From JANSYL01 sp965229695 (lineage in GTDB: Bacteria; Pseudomonadota; Alphaproteobacteria; Rhodobacterales; Rhodobacteraceae), in the NCBI GenBank assembly GCA_965229695.1, contig OZ245921.1, forward strand, positions 1,674,001-1,738,000: DNA of 64,000 nt, written 5' to 3'. The position numbers and the translations under genes were made by a program. Of this stretch, positions 27,001 to 35,463 are shown one piece after another (position 1 is the stretch's first letter; each line of letters opens with the position of its first letter). The notes beneath the pieces were generated by a model. The model ran no database searches, was not told the origin of the DNA, and worked only from the letters and a program-made list of their open reading frames with translations.

Positions 27001-28245
27001 ATGCAAAAATCCCCTTCTCTTCTGACCCCGGTCCTGATCGGCGGGTCTTTGATCATCCTGGTCAGCTTCGCCATCCGCTCCAGCTTTGGCCTGTTTCAAA
27101 TCCCGATTTCTGACGAGTTCGGCTGGCTGCGCGCCGAATTCTCGCTCGCCATTGCGATCCAAAACCTGGCTTGGGGTATCGGCCAGCCCTTTTTCGGGGC
27201 CCTGGCCGAGAAATTCGGGGATCGCAAAGCGATTGTTTTGGGCGTGTTTCTTTACGCCGTGGGGCTGGTTCTATCGGCCTACGCCATCACGCCGGGTCAG
27301 CATAATCTGCTGGAGGTTTTGGTGGGCTTCGGCATCGCAGGCACCGGGTTTGGGGTGATCCTGGCCATGGTCGGGCGCGCCGCCTCGGACGAAAACCGCT
27401 CTATGGCCATGGGCATCGCGACCGCCGCGGGATCGGGTGGACAGATCGTAGGCCCGCCTGTGGTCGAAATGCTCCTGGCCAATATGGCCTGGCAATCGGT
27501 CTTTTTGGTGTTGGCGGGCGCGGTTTTGGCCTCCCTGCTGTTCCTGCCGCTTTTGAAGGCGCCCGACCGAGCCAGCAAAGCGGATTTGGAGGAATCGCTG
27601 ACCCAAATCCTGAAAAAGGCGGTGCGCGACCCGTCTTTCACGCTGATCTTCATCGGCTTCTTTTCCTGCGGCTACCAGCTGGGCTTTATCACCGCCCATT
27701 TCCCCGCCTTCGTGACCGAAGTCTGCGGCCCGATCTCGCCCGGTTCCATGCTGTATAATCTGGGGATTACAACCACCTCAGCCCTGGGGGCTTGGGCCAT
27801 CGCGCTGATCGGCGTGGCCAATATCGCGGGCACGATCTATGCGGGCTGGCTCGGCTCGCGCTTTCCCAAGAAATACCTCCTGACCGGTATTTATGTCGGA
27901 CGCACACTGGCGGCGGCAATCTTCATCCTGCTGCCCATGACACCGCTGACCGTCATCGTCTTCTCGATTGTCATGGGGTCGCTTTGGCTTGCCACCGTGC
28001 CGCTGACCTCGGGCCTGGTCGGCTATATCTATGGCCTCCGCTATATGGGCACGCTTTACGGCATCATCTTCTTCAGCCACCAGTTGGGCAGCTTCATGGG
28101 GGTCTGGCTGGGTGGCGAGCTTTACGATCTCTATGGCGATTACACCGCTGTCTGGTGGATCGGGGTCGGCATCGGGGCGCTATCGGCCATCGTCCATGTG
28201 CCGATCAAAGAAACCCCCCTGACCCAGCGCGCTGTGGCGGCCTAA
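27001..28245 (+). CDS. MFS transporter, oxalate/formate antiporter-like group
   Basis: A 414-residue, 12-helix major facilitator. The loop after helix 2 has EKFGDRKAIVLG (motif A-like), the first helix contains SFAIRSSFGLFQIPI, and a central cytoplasmic loop carries KADLEESLTQILKKAVRD. The general pattern resembles monocarboxylate or oxalate/formate type carriers. The start at 27001 is preceded by GAGACGG. Substrate unknown. It ends 84 bp before the convergent ornithine-cyclodeaminase-like gene. Confidence 0.82.
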   Translation: MQKSPSLLTPVLIGGSLIILVSFAIRSSFGLFQIPISDEFGWLRAEFSLAIAIQNLAWGIGQPFFGALAEKFGDRKAIVLGVFLYAVGLVLSAYAITPGQHNLLEVLVGFGIAGTGFGVILAMVGRAASDENRSMAMGIATAAGSGGQIVGPPVVEMLLANMAWQSVFLVLAGAVLASLLFLPLLKAPDRASKADLEESLTQILKKAVRDPSFTLIFIGFFSCGYQLGFITAHFPAFVTEVCGPISPGSMLYNLGITTTSALGAWAIALIGVANIAGTIYAGWLGSRFPKKYLLTGIYVGRTLAAAIFILLPMTPLTVIVFSIVMGSLWLATVPLTSGLVGYIYGLRYMGTLYGIIFFSHQLGSFMGVWLGGELYDLYGDYTAVWWIGVGIGALSAIVHVPIKETPLTQRAVAA

Positions 28246-28274
28246 CCCCTTCATCTTTCCAAAAATACGCGGGG

Positions 28275-28301
28275 GAGCGCGAGGGGGGCACCCCCTCGCT
28301 C
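28275..28301. terminator. Hairpin between convergent genes
   Basis: GAGCG-CGAGGGGG pairs with CCCCCTCG-CTC around a GCA loop. It lies between the MFS stop (28245) and the convergent gene's stop (28330). The stem has no T-run on either side, so its use as a terminator is only likely from position. Confidence 0.45.
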
Positions 28302-28329
28302 CGGTCGGCGCCAAAGGCGGCGAAACCCC

Positions 28330-29247
28330 TTAGCCGCCTTGCACAACATCCAGAATGTAGCGCGCCGTCATCAGGTCCAAATGCGCCCCGCCACCATTTT
28401 TGAACAGGGTGATCTGATCTTCCGCGGCCCGCGCGAAGCCGCCGTTTTCCAGATCGTAATAATCCGCGACAACATCCGCTTCGGTGATCACCCCAGCTTC
28501 CAGGGGGCGTTTCAACTCACCAATATGATGCAGGGTCGTGGCCCGGCTATCGACAAAGATCGAGGCCGCGGTCAACGCCGCGTCATTGGTTTCGCGCATA
28601 TCCGGGCGATAGGCCCCGATCAGATCGATATGCTGCCCAGTCCGTAGCCACGCCCCATCGATCAGCGGTTCGGTCGACATCGTGGCAGATGTGATCACAT
28701 CCGCCTCATTCACCGCCGCTTGCAGGTCGGATACCGCCTCGGTCCGCTCAAACGCCGCCGCCAATTCGGCCGCGCGGTCGAACGTCCGGTTCCAAATCTG
28801 AAACCGCGCCTTGGGAAACAGCGCCCCGTAAGCTTGGCGCAGGGATCGCCCGACCGTTCCTGCGCCGACGATTAAAACCGTCTCACTCTCCGGTCGCGCC
28901 AATCTACGGGCCGCCAGCAAACTGTCGCCCGCCGTCTTCCACTTGGTCAAAAGGTGAAAATCCACCATCGCGGCAAGCTGCCCGGTCTCATCGGAAAACA
29001 CGCTTACCGCGCCGTGGATCAGCGGCAAATCTTGGCTGGGATTGCCGGGAAAGATGGTTGCCGTTTTCACCAGCTGCCCCAGCCCATCGATCCAGGCCGC
29101 GCGGCTCAGAACCGTATCTGCACCGCGATATAGGAACGTATCACCAACCTCAGCCTTGGGCAGGCGATGGCCCGCCGCCAAGGCATCGGTCAAAGCCAAC
29201 CAATCCAGCTTTTCTTCCGCCTCGGGGCCGATGAATGGCACGGTCAT
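28330..29247 (-). CDS. Ornithine cyclodeaminase / mu-crystallin family protein
   Basis: A 305-residue NAD(P)-dependent enzyme of the OCD/mu-crystallin family. VLIVGAGTVGRSLRQAY at about 123–139 is the dinucleotide-binding loop and VKTATIFPGNP at about 60–70 is the conserved substrate segment, with the catalytic-type Asp in FVDSRATTLHHIGEL. The family includes ornithine cyclodeaminase, alanine dehydrogenase and ketimine reductase, so the substrate is open. The ATG at 29247 overlaps the HAD gene stop (ATGA). Third gene of a fghA–HAD–OCD operon. Confidence 0.85.
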   Translation of the reverse strand: MTVPFIGPEAEEKLDWLALTDALAAGHRLPKAEVGDTFLYRGADTVLSRAAWIDGLGQLVKTATIFPGNPSQDLPLIHGAVSVFSDETGQLAAMVDFHLLTKWKTAGDSLLAARRLARPESETVLIVGAGTVGRSLRQAYGALFPKARFQIWNRTFDRAAELAAAFERTEAVSDLQAAVNEADVITSATMSTEPLIDGAWLRTGQHIDLIGAYRPDMRETNDAALTAASIFVDSRATTLHHIGELKRPLEAGVITEADVVADYYDLENGGFARAAEDQITLFKNGGGAHLDLMTARYILDVVQGG

Positions 29248-29867
29248 AGGGCGGCCTCCGCCTCCGTCAAAAGCCCATGTCCGACCAGGCAGGCGGCCCA
29301 ACCTGCAGGGCCTTCAAACAGATGCGCGTTCCAACCGCGGGCGCGGCCGATATCGACATTATCGGGCCGGTCATCCGCAAAAAGCAGCGTGTCTGGGGAC
29401 AGGCCCGAGCGCTCTTCGACAATACGGTAGATCTCGGGGTCCGGTTTGGTAACCCTGAGTTCGCCAGAGACATATTGCTGATCGAATTCGTTCAGAAAGT
29501 CGTAATGCAACCGGGTTTCCGCGAAGCTTTCCTTGCCAAAATTCGTCAGCGAAAACACTGGCACACCCTTGGCCCGCAATTGCCGCATCAAATGCACGGA
29601 ATGGGGGATGGCGGGGGCGGCAAGCTCGATCCATTTGTCATGCCACAGCCGGATCTCGTCACGAAACTCGGGGTTCGCATCCGCTGTCTCATAGATCACA
29701 TCGCGGTAATTCTCGCCCCGATCCGACCGCTCATTCATCCAGTGCAAATCGACCGCATCAAACATCGCGCGGCGGCGGTCTTCGCCGATCACACGGTCAT
29801 AATAGCGTTCGGGCTGCCATTCGATCAGCACGTTTCCGATGTCAAAAATAACCGCCTGGATGGTCAT
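29244..29867 (-). CDS. HAD-superfamily hydrolase
   Basis: A 207-residue haloacid-dehalogenase phosphatase of the YihX-like subfamily. Motif I FDIGNVLIEW near residues 8–17 has the nucleophile Asp but a Gly in place of the second Asp, as in that subfamily. Motif II is SLTNFG, the Lys lies in TKPDPEIY, and the metal aspartates are in FADDRPDNV. It overlaps both neighbours by 4 bases, so all three genes are translated as one unit. The substrate may be a sugar phosphate; this is family-level knowledge. Confidence 0.87.
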   Translation of the reverse strand: MTIQAVIFDIGNVLIEWQPERYYDRVIGEDRRRAMFDAVDLHWMNERSDRGENYRDVIYETADANPEFRDEIRLWHDKWIELAAPAIPHSVHLMRQLRAKGVPVFSLTNFGKESFAETRLHYDFLNEFDQQYVSGELRVTKPDPEIYRIVEERSGLSPDTLLFADDRPDNVDIGRARGWNAHLFEGPAGWAACLVGHGLLTEAEAAL

Positions 29868-30703
29868 GTATCCGCCTTATATAGCGCCTCGGCATGGAAG
29901 CTCAGGTGGTCTTCCATGAAAGTCGAGACAAAGAAGTAGCTGTGGTCATAGCCCGGTTGCAGCCGGATCGTCGCTGGTTGGCGGCGCGCGGCCACCGCCT
30001 CGGCAAAGGCGGCGGTGCCCAGAAAATCGCTGAACTGATCCGCGGTGCCGGTATCGATCAGAATCGGTCCGGGAAAGCCGCGCTCGCGCATCAACAGGGT
30101 TGCGTCATGCGCCTCCCAAAGGGCGGTGTTGTCCCCCAGATAGGCGGTGAACTGCTTGCGGCCCCAATCCCCCGCGGTCGGGTTGCAGATCGGTGCAAAG
30201 GCCGAGGCGCTGGCGAAACGGTCGGGGAAGCTCATCGCAATGGTCAAAGCGCCGTGGCCACCCATGGAATGGCCTGTGATCGACTGCCGCCCCTCATCCA
30301 AGGCAAAGCGCGAAAACAGGGCGCGCGGCAGATCCTCGGTGACGTAATCCCACATCTGGAAATGCTCAGCCCAGGGGTCTTGCGTCGCGTTCACGTAAAA
30401 CCCGGCGCCCTGGCCCAGATCATAAGCCTCATCGTCAGGCACGCCCGCGCCGCGCGGTGAGGTATCGGGAAACACCAGGGCAACGCCCTGTTCCGCCGCC
30501 CAAAGCTGCGCGCCGGCTTTCACCATCGCGTTTTCATGGGTGCAGGTCAGGCCCGATAGATACCACAGGACCGGCACCGGCCCATCGCTGACATCTTCAG
30601 GCAGGAACAGGCCAAATGTCATGTCGCAGCCGGTCGCGGTCGACGCATGGGAATAGACCCCTTGCGTACCTCCGAAGCATCGATTTTCCGAGATCGTTTC
30701 CAT
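29864..30703 (-). CDS. fghA: S-formylglutathione hydrolase
   Basis: Hydrolyses S-formylglutathione to formate and glutathione, the second step of glutathione-dependent formaldehyde oxidation. The 279-residue esterase has GHSMGGHGAL with the nucleophile Ser, and the family start ENRCFGGTQGVYSHAS near residue 6. GYDHSYFFVSTF carries the catalytic His. The ATG at 30703 has GGGAG ahead of it. The first enzyme of the pathway (adhC) is also in this window, 3.2 kb to the right on the same strand, but in a separate unit. Confidence 0.94.
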   Translation of the reverse strand: METISENRCFGGTQGVYSHASTATGCDMTFGLFLPEDVSDGPVPVLWYLSGLTCTHENAMVKAGAQLWAAEQGVALVFPDTSPRGAGVPDDEAYDLGQGAGFYVNATQDPWAEHFQMWDYVTEDLPRALFSRFALDEGRQSITGHSMGGHGALTIAMSFPDRFASASAFAPICNPTAGDWGRKQFTAYLGDNTALWEAHDATLLMRERGFPGPILIDTGTADQFSDFLGTAAFAEAVAARRQPATIRLQPGYDHSYFFVSTFMEDHLSFHAEALYKADT

Positions 30704-30766
30704 CTTAGTCTCCCAACCTGGCCCTGCGCCTAGCCGTAGCGCGCCCATGCGCCAACCCGCAAGCGG

Positions 30767-31717
30767 TCAACCGCCTGGGATGATACCCGCCATCTCGGCG
30801 ACCCAGGCGATGACAACCGAAACCGTCAGAATGCTGAGCGCCGTCGAAATCAGGATCGAGGCTGACACCCGATGCGGCGCCACCCCATAATGCTGCGCCA
30901 GGATGTACACATTGCCCGCCACCGGTAGCGACGCCGCCGCGATCATCACCGCCGCGTCAAAGGCCGCGACCGGGAACAGAACCAGCGCCGCAAAGGCCAC
31001 CGCCGCCGGATGCAGCACCAGTTTGCAAAAGGTCAGCCAGCCCGCGACCTGCAACCGTTCCGCCGATTTCCCAGCAAGCGACGCGCCAATGGCAAAGAGC
31101 GCCCCAGGTGTCGCGGCCGCCCCCAAAATCGCCAAAAACTCATTGATCGGGCCGGGAACCGCCCAGCCGGTGGACGACCAAGCCAACCCAAGCGTCATCG
31201 AGACGATCATCGGGTTTTTCAAAAGCCCTAAACCGACGGTCTTTATCACGCTCAGTGACATCTGGCCGTCCCGACTGCCGGTGATGAGGATGACGATCAG
31301 GCTGGAGAACACGATCAAATCCAGGGCCAAAACCATCAGGACAGGCCCCGCCGCCTCGGGCCCCAGCAAGACGACCAGCATGGGCACGCCCAAGAACCCG
31401 GTATTGCCGATCACGGCGCATTGCGCCTCGACTGCGGCCTCTTCGATCCCCCGTTGTCGGATGAGGGCCACGGCGGTTGCGATGAAATAGACCGCAAAAC
31501 AGCCGGTCAGGTAGGCCGCGACGAACCACCAATCGAGAATCTCGGCCAAAGACAGATTCGCGGCAAAGCGGAACAGCATGGCCGAAAGCGCGAAGTAAAA
31601 GACGAATTTCGTGAGGTAGGCCGCCGCCTCAGCCGTAAAAAACTCAGTTCGGCAAGCCTGATAGCCTAATCCTATCAAAGCAAAGAAAGGCAGGGTTTTA
31701 AGGAAAATTTCGACCAT
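30767..31717 (-). CDS. AEC (auxin efflux carrier) family transporter
   Basis: A 316-residue membrane protein with about ten hydrophobic segments in two inverted halves: FFALIGLGYQACR at the start and GNTGFLGVPM (about 120), the conserved AEC signature. The second half contains GASLAGKSAERLQ. AEC proteins export or take up organic acids. The ATG at 31717 follows GGGG at short distance; a longer frame to 31774 is not supported. It is divergent from the small secreted-protein gene at 31853, and the two TetR-type operators lie in the shared intergenic space, so it could be regulated by them too. Confidence 0.83.
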   Translation of the reverse strand: MVEIFLKTLPFFALIGLGYQACRTEFFTAEAAAYLTKFVFYFALSAMLFRFAANLSLAEILDWWFVAAYLTGCFAVYFIATAVALIRQRGIEEAAVEAQCAVIGNTGFLGVPMLVVLLGPEAAGPVLMVLALDLIVFSSLIVILITGSRDGQMSLSVIKTVGLGLLKNPMIVSMTLGLAWSSTGWAVPGPINEFLAILGAAATPGALFAIGASLAGKSAERLQVAGWLTFCKLVLHPAAVAFAALVLFPVAAFDAAVMIAAASLPVAGNVYILAQHYGVAPHRVSASILISTALSILTVSVVIAWVAEMAGIIPGG

Positions 31718-31779
31718 ATCCCCGGCTACGACAGGCTTATGGGCGCTGTCCAGCGGTGGCGACAAACTTTCCACTTGTA

Positions 31780-31798
31780 AACTGAACTGTTCGGTTTA
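31780..31798. promoter_or_regulatory. TetR-type palindromic operator, site 1
   Basis: AACTGAACTGTTCGGTTTA, an imperfect palindrome (AAC-YGAAC / GTTC-RGTT). An identical 19-mer starts 33 bases downstream. The arrangement and the nearby TetR gene suggest a regulator-binding site; a third, shorter palindrome lies before the TetR gene itself. Confidence 0.75.
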
Positions 31799-31812
31799 AA
31801 ACATGCATTACG

Positions 31813-31831
31813 AACTGAACTGTTCGGTTTA
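31813..31831. promoter_or_regulatory. TetR-type palindromic operator, site 2
   Basis: Same 19-mer as 31780–31798 with a 33-base offset, about three helical turns, so two dimers could bind on one face of the DNA. It ends 21 bases before the ATG at 31853 and just before a GAGGAG ribosome site, so binding should block transcription of the small secreted protein. Confidence 0.75.
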
Positions 31832-31852
31832 CTTTTTGAGGAGAACCTGGAA

Positions 31853-32140
31853 ATGCCGACTTTCAAAACCATCGCCCCGATCTTTGTTGTCGCCCTTGCC
31901 CTTTCGGTGGGCGGCGCCAGTGCCGAAGCTGGCTTCATGCCGCATCTTCACGGTCTGGAACCGACCGCCTCAACCCAACAGGCGGACGGCGTACAGACCA
32001 CGGTCTCGACCCAACAGGTCTTGATCAACCGCACCGACATCTGCACCCAGCTTGAGCTGTCTGCGGGCCTTCGCGGTGCAGATTGCGGGGTAATGAGCGC
32101 GCCCGAGCTGGTCGAATACTACCTCGATAAGGTCAGCTGA
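31853..32140 (+). CDS. Small secreted protein of unknown function under probable TetR control
   Basis: A 95-residue exported protein. MPTFKTIAPIFVVALALSVGGASA is a signal peptide. The mature protein is short, with two cysteines (in DICTQLEL and GADCGVM) that could form one disulfide, and a Thr/Gln-rich repeat-like stretch (STQQADGVQTTVSTQQV). GAGGAG lies seven bases before the ATG. Two operators lie directly in front. Its terminator follows, and the TetR gene comes next. No family is recognised. Confidence 0.72.
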   Translation: MPTFKTIAPIFVVALALSVGGASAEAGFMPHLHGLEPTASTQQADGVQTTVSTQQVLINRTDICTQLELSAGLRGADCGVMSAPELVEYYLDKVS

Positions 32141-32168
32141 TCTGTCCAACACCCTCTCCCTGTTGGAC

Positions 32169-32195
32169 GGGGCGGTTCGCAACGGGCCGCCCCTT
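32169..32195 (+). terminator. Intrinsic terminator of the small secreted-protein gene
   Basis: GGGGCGG pairs with CCGCCCC around TTCGCAACGGG, followed by three T. A second hairpin, GTCCAAC…GTTGGAC, precedes it at 32143–32168. It lies 29 bases after the stop codon. Confidence 0.75.
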
Positions 32196-32236
32196 TCCAA
32201 TTTCTGGCGCTGGGTGTTCGCAAATCTTGCCTAAAC

Positions 32237-32252
32237 TAAACCGATTGGTTTA
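32237..32252. promoter_or_regulatory. TetR-type operator in front of the regulator gene
   Basis: TAAACCGATTGGTTTA has perfect six-base arms (TAAACC / GGTTTA). It shares the half-site TAAACCGA with the minus-strand reading of sites 1 and 2. It lies 31 bases before the tetR ATG and would allow autoregulation. Confidence 0.65.
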
Positions 32253-32282
32253 AGATGCTTTCATTGGAAGGGGTTCCAAACC

Positions 32283-32900
32283 ATGAATGCCGAAGGGCAG
32301 ATTAAGAAAGGTCGAAAATTCGACCAAGTTGTTGCTGGCGCGCGCGAAGTTTTCATGCGCGAAGGCTATGAAGGCGCAAGCGTCGATGAGATTGCGCGCG
32401 ATTCCGGCGTGTCGAAGGCCACGCTTTACAGCTATTTCCCGGACAAGCAGCACCTGTTCCTCGCCGTTTTGCAGGAGGAATGCCTGCAACAATCCGAGGT
32501 CGAACTGTTCATGGATGCCGGTGACATGACCGTACGAGAGACGCTGTGCCTGATTTGCAGCACCTTGATCACCTTTGTCGTGTCACCCTTTGGCCAAGAT
32601 ATGTTCCGCGTCTGCGTGGCCGAGGCCAAACGCTTCCCCGAACTTGGCCGAGCGTTCTACGAAAGCGGGCCCAAACGCTGGCACCGCAAAATCGCGCAAT
32701 ATCTTGAAAGCCCAAAGGCCCAGAGCGAGCTTGAGATTGGTGATTCCATCCTGGCAGCAGATCAATTGGCGCAGCTTTGCCGGACCGATCTGATGCTTCG
32801 GGTTATGTTTGGTATCGGCAAACCGCCAACCGAAGATCAGATTTCCAAGATCGCCGAAGAAGCGGTCGAGATGTTCATGGCGCGCTATGGGCGCGGCTGA
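32283..32900 (+). CDS. TetR family transcriptional regulator
   Basis: A 205-residue repressor-type regulator. The N-terminal helix-turn-helix is ASVDEIARDSGVSKATLYSYF at about 36–56 (two stretches), followed by PDKQHLFLAVL; the rest is an all-helical ligand-binding domain with a cysteine-rich stretch (LCLICSTLITF). It lies 142 bp after the secreted-protein gene. The half-site TAAACCGA, found at its own promoter and twice before its neighbour, suggests it controls both. Ligand unknown. Confidence 0.88.
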   Translation: MNAEGQIKKGRKFDQVVAGAREVFMREGYEGASVDEIARDSGVSKATLYSYFPDKQHLFLAVLQEECLQQSEVELFMDAGDMTVRETLCLICSTLITFVVSPFGQDMFRVCVAEAKRFPELGRAFYESGPKRWHRKIAQYLESPKAQSELEIGDSILAADQLAQLCRTDLMLRVMFGIGKPPTEDQISKIAEEAVEMFMARYGRG

Positions 32901-32912
32901 ACCCGATCTGAT

Positions 32913-33419
32913 CTAACCCGTCGTCAGGTCTTTCCACATCACTAGCGCATCAACATATCCGTGCTGCGGGTGATCGAACACGGCTGGCAATCGCCCAACA
33001 ATGTCGAACCCAGCCTTTTCCCAGGTGGCCACGGCGCGGGTGTTGGTCGCGACGACAAAGTTGAACTGAATCGCGCGATATCCTTCGGCCCGCGCGGTTT
33101 CCAGTGAATGGGCCAGCATCGCCCGCGCCACGCCCAGGCCGCGCGCAGCAAGCGCGGTGATATAGCCGCAATTGCACACATGGGCACCGCCGCCGCCCTG
33201 ATTGGGTCGAATGTAATAGGTGCCCAAAAGCGCATCACCCCGCTGGGCAACAAACACCTTATGGGTCGGACCAAGCCAATAGGCCCGCGCCTCGTCAGCC
33301 GAAATCTCGGGGTCAATCGGATAGGTGTCACCGGCGCGGAAAACCGGCAACAGGATATCCGCCAGCGCGCCATGATCTTGCGCCGCGACCGGCCTGATCC
33401 GAATCTGTTCGGACGCCAT
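32913..33419 (-). CDS. GNAT family N-acetyltransferase
   Basis: A 168-residue GNAT acetyltransferase. The acetyl-CoA region is ALAARGLGVARAML at about 92–105, preceded by the strand AHVCNCGYITA, and followed by FNFVVATNTRAVATWEKAGFD, the usual second half. Acceptor unknown. The order on the minus strand is adhC, the secreted protein at 33429, then this gene, with gaps of 9–20 bp, suggesting an operon. Confidence 0.83.
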   Translation of the reverse strand: MASEQIRIRPVAAQDHGALADILLPVFRAGDTYPIDPEISADEARAYWLGPTHKVFVAQRGDALLGTYYIRPNQGGGGAHVCNCGYITALAARGLGVARAMLAHSLETARAEGYRAIQFNFVVATNTRAVATWEKAGFDIVGRLPAVFDHPQHGYVDALVMWKDLTTG

Positions 33420-33428
33420 GTTTGCGAC

Positions 33429-33836
33429 CTATTTCGTTGCGCCACCCTGGGTTGAGGCGATGCCGCCATTGGCGACCAGCTCATCCCAAATATCGCTGAG
33501 CCGGTCGGTGATCACCTGACGCGCATCGCTATCGTCATCGGTGTTGTGCACCACCAACAGCGGCGCGACCAAGCCAACCTCATCGGTGCAGACAAACAGC
33601 GCATCCACCACATCGCCGCGCAGGTCATAACCGCCAACCGTCCAATCGCTACGCCCGATGAAGCCAACGGGCGCAAAGCGTTGATCATAAATATTCAGGG
33701 TGGTTTCCGCATAGCTCATGCAAGTTGCGCGGTCGGCGACCGAATCGAAATCGGTCACGCTCCACCCTTCGGCCATGGCGGCGCCCGTACATAGGCACGC
33801 CGCGCCAACAATGCTGCTGCCAAGACCCTTTTGCAT
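33429..33836 (-). CDS. Secreted protein of unknown function
   Basis: A 135-residue protein with a signal peptide MQKGLGSSIVGAACLCTGAAMA cleaved before EGWSV. The mature part has two cysteines (TCMSYAE and FVCTDEV), and motifs such as GFIGRSDWTVGGYDLRGDV. An AAGG site precedes the ATG. Found directly after adhC and before the GNAT gene on the same strand. I recognise no family and see no catalytic motif. Confidence 0.7.
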   Translation of the reverse strand: MQKGLGSSIVGAACLCTGAAMAEGWSVTDFDSVADRATCMSYAETTLNIYDQRFAPVGFIGRSDWTVGGYDLRGDVVDALFVCTDEVGLVAPLLVVHNTDDDSDARQVITDRLSDIWDELVANGGIASTQGGATK

Positions 33837-33856
33837 CTGACCTTCCCCCTTGATCG

Positions 33857-34969
33857 TTAGTACACCACCACCGAGCGGATGCTTTCACCCGCATGCATCA
33901 GATCGAAGCCTTTGTTGATGTCATCCAAGCTGAGCGTGTGGGTGATCATCGGGTCGATCTCGATTTTGCCTTCCATGTACCAATCGACGATTTTTGGCAC
34001 ATCGGTGCGGCCGCGCGCGCCGCCAAAGGCGGTGCCGCGCCAAGACCGTCCGGTGACAAGTTGGAACGGGCGGGTGGAAATCTCTGCCCCCGCTGGTGCC
34101 ACGCCGATAATGATCGATTCGCCCCAGCCCTTGTGGGCAGATTCCAGAGCCGCGCGCATCACCTGCACATTGCCGGTGGCGTCAAAGGTGTAATCCGCTC
34201 CGCCCTTGGTCAGATCAACCAGATAGGGGACCAGATCGCCCTCCACCTCGGTCGGGTTCACGAAATCGGTCATGCCGAAATGCTTGGCCATCGGCACTTT
34301 GTCGGGGTTGATATCAACACCCACGATCTGATCCGCGCCCGCCATGCGCAGGCCCTGGATCACGTTCAGGCCGATGCCACCCAGGCCGAACACGATAGCC
34401 CGGCTGCCGATTTCGACCTTGGCCGTGTTGATCACCGCACCGATGCCGGTGGTCACGCCGCAGCCGATATAGCAAATCTTGTCGAACGGGGCGTCCGGGT
34501 TGACCTTGGCCACCGCTATCTCGGGCAGAACCGTGTGGTTCGAAAAGGTCGAACAGCCCATGTAATGCAGGATCGGCGTGCCATCGAGCATCGAGAACCG
34601 GCTGGTGCCATCCGGCATGACACCCGCGCCCTGGGTGCTGCGGATCGCCTGGCACAGGTTGGTTTTGGGGTGCAGACAGTATTCGCATTCCCGGCATTCC
34701 GGTGTGTAAAGCGGGATCACATGATCGCCCGGCTTTACGCTGGTCACGCCTTCGCCCACCTCCATCACAACGCCTGCGCCCTCATGGCCCAGAATGGCGG
34801 GAAACAGCCCCTCGGGGTCGGCACCGGACAGGGTAAACTCATCGGTGTGGCAGATGCCGGTGGCCTTGATCTCCACCAGAACCTCACCGGCTTTCGGGCC
34901 GTCGAGGTTTACATTCATAATCTCAAGCGGTTTGCCGGCTTCCAACGCAACGGCGGCACGGGTGCGCAT
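33857..34969 (-). CDS. adhC: S-(hydroxymethyl)glutathione dehydrogenase / class III alcohol dehydrogenase
   Basis: Oxidises S-hydroxymethylglutathione, formed from formaldehyde, to S-formylglutathione with NAD+. The 370-residue protein has catalytic zinc residues in ATGICHTDEF and GHEGAGVV, the structural-zinc cluster CRECEYCLHPKTNLC with four cysteines, and the NAD loop FGLGGIGLNVIQG. SWRGTAFGGARGRTDVPKIV is typical of class III enzymes. fghA, the next enzyme, lies leftward in the window. The region may support use of methylated compounds common in the sea, which is inference. Confidence 0.96.
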   Translation of the reverse strand: MRTRAAVALEAGKPLEIMNVNLDGPKAGEVLVEIKATGICHTDEFTLSGADPEGLFPAILGHEGAGVVMEVGEGVTSVKPGDHVIPLYTPECRECEYCLHPKTNLCQAIRSTQGAGVMPDGTSRFSMLDGTPILHYMGCSTFSNHTVLPEIAVAKVNPDAPFDKICYIGCGVTTGIGAVINTAKVEIGSRAIVFGLGGIGLNVIQGLRMAGADQIVGVDINPDKVPMAKHFGMTDFVNPTEVEGDLVPYLVDLTKGGADYTFDATGNVQVMRAALESAHKGWGESIIIGVAPAGAEISTRPFQLVTGRSWRGTAFGGARGRTDVPKIVDWYMEGKIEIDPMITHTLSLDDINKGFDLMHAGESIRSVVVY

Positions 34970-35042
34970 GGGCTGTCCCTCCCTGGGGTTGTTTTACGGG
35001 CAGCGTGGGCCAATCTGAGATTTGATGCAATGGAGTTGCGAG

Positions 35043-35318
35043 ATGCGGATTTCCTTTCTTGTCCCGGCCTTAGTCCTCGGCCTGGCCGCCTGTCAGGAGG
35101 ATGAGGCCAACTTGCCCGACCCGGCGGCGGATGCCTGTGACGCTGCGGGATGGAGCCATTTGATCGGCCAAAACCGCGATGTACTGGCAGCCACAACCTT
35201 TCCCGCGCCGATGCGCGTGATCGGGCCGAATGACGCGGTGACGATGGATTTCCTGCCGAACCGGTTGAACGTGGTCTATGACGCAGAGGGTGTGATTGTG
35301 CGAGTGGAGTGCGGGTGA
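35043..35318 (+). CDS. I78-family peptidase-inhibitor-like lipoprotein
   Basis: A 91-residue putative lipoprotein. MRISFLVPALVLGLAAC ends in a lipobox with Cys at 17. The mature part CDAAGWSHLIGQNRDVL … PMRVIGPNDAVTMDFLPNRLNVVYDAEGVIVRVECG matches the potato-inhibitor-I-like I78 family, including the DFLPNRLNV core and the closing C. Such proteins may inhibit proteases in the periplasm. The ATG at 35043 is used; an earlier in-frame start at 35022 would add seven residues before the signal. Single gene ahead of the rimP operon. Confidence 0.82.
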   Translation: MRISFLVPALVLGLAACQEDEANLPDPAADACDAAGWSHLIGQNRDVLAATTFPAPMRVIGPNDAVTMDFLPNRLNVVYDAEGVIVRVECG

Positions 35319-35440
35319 GGCCACTCGCGCGCCGTTCGGGCCTGGTTTTGCGCTCCCTTGCACCGCCCTCCGATTCCCCCTATATGCCCCTCAACAGCGG
35401 CGCGTTGGCCTCCACCCCCAACGCTCCACCGGAAACACCA

Positions 35441-35463
35441 ACGGGCCGCGCGCCCGTTTTTTT
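35441..35463 (+). terminator. Intrinsic terminator in the rimP leader (possible attenuator)
   Basis: ACGGGC (35441–35446) pairs with GCCCGT (35452–35457) around CGCGC, followed directly by seven T. It ends 13 bases before the rimP ATG and 123 bases after the previous gene's stop. A terminator this close to a start codon would have to be read through for the rimP–infB operon to be expressed, the layout of an attenuator. Confidence 0.75.
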
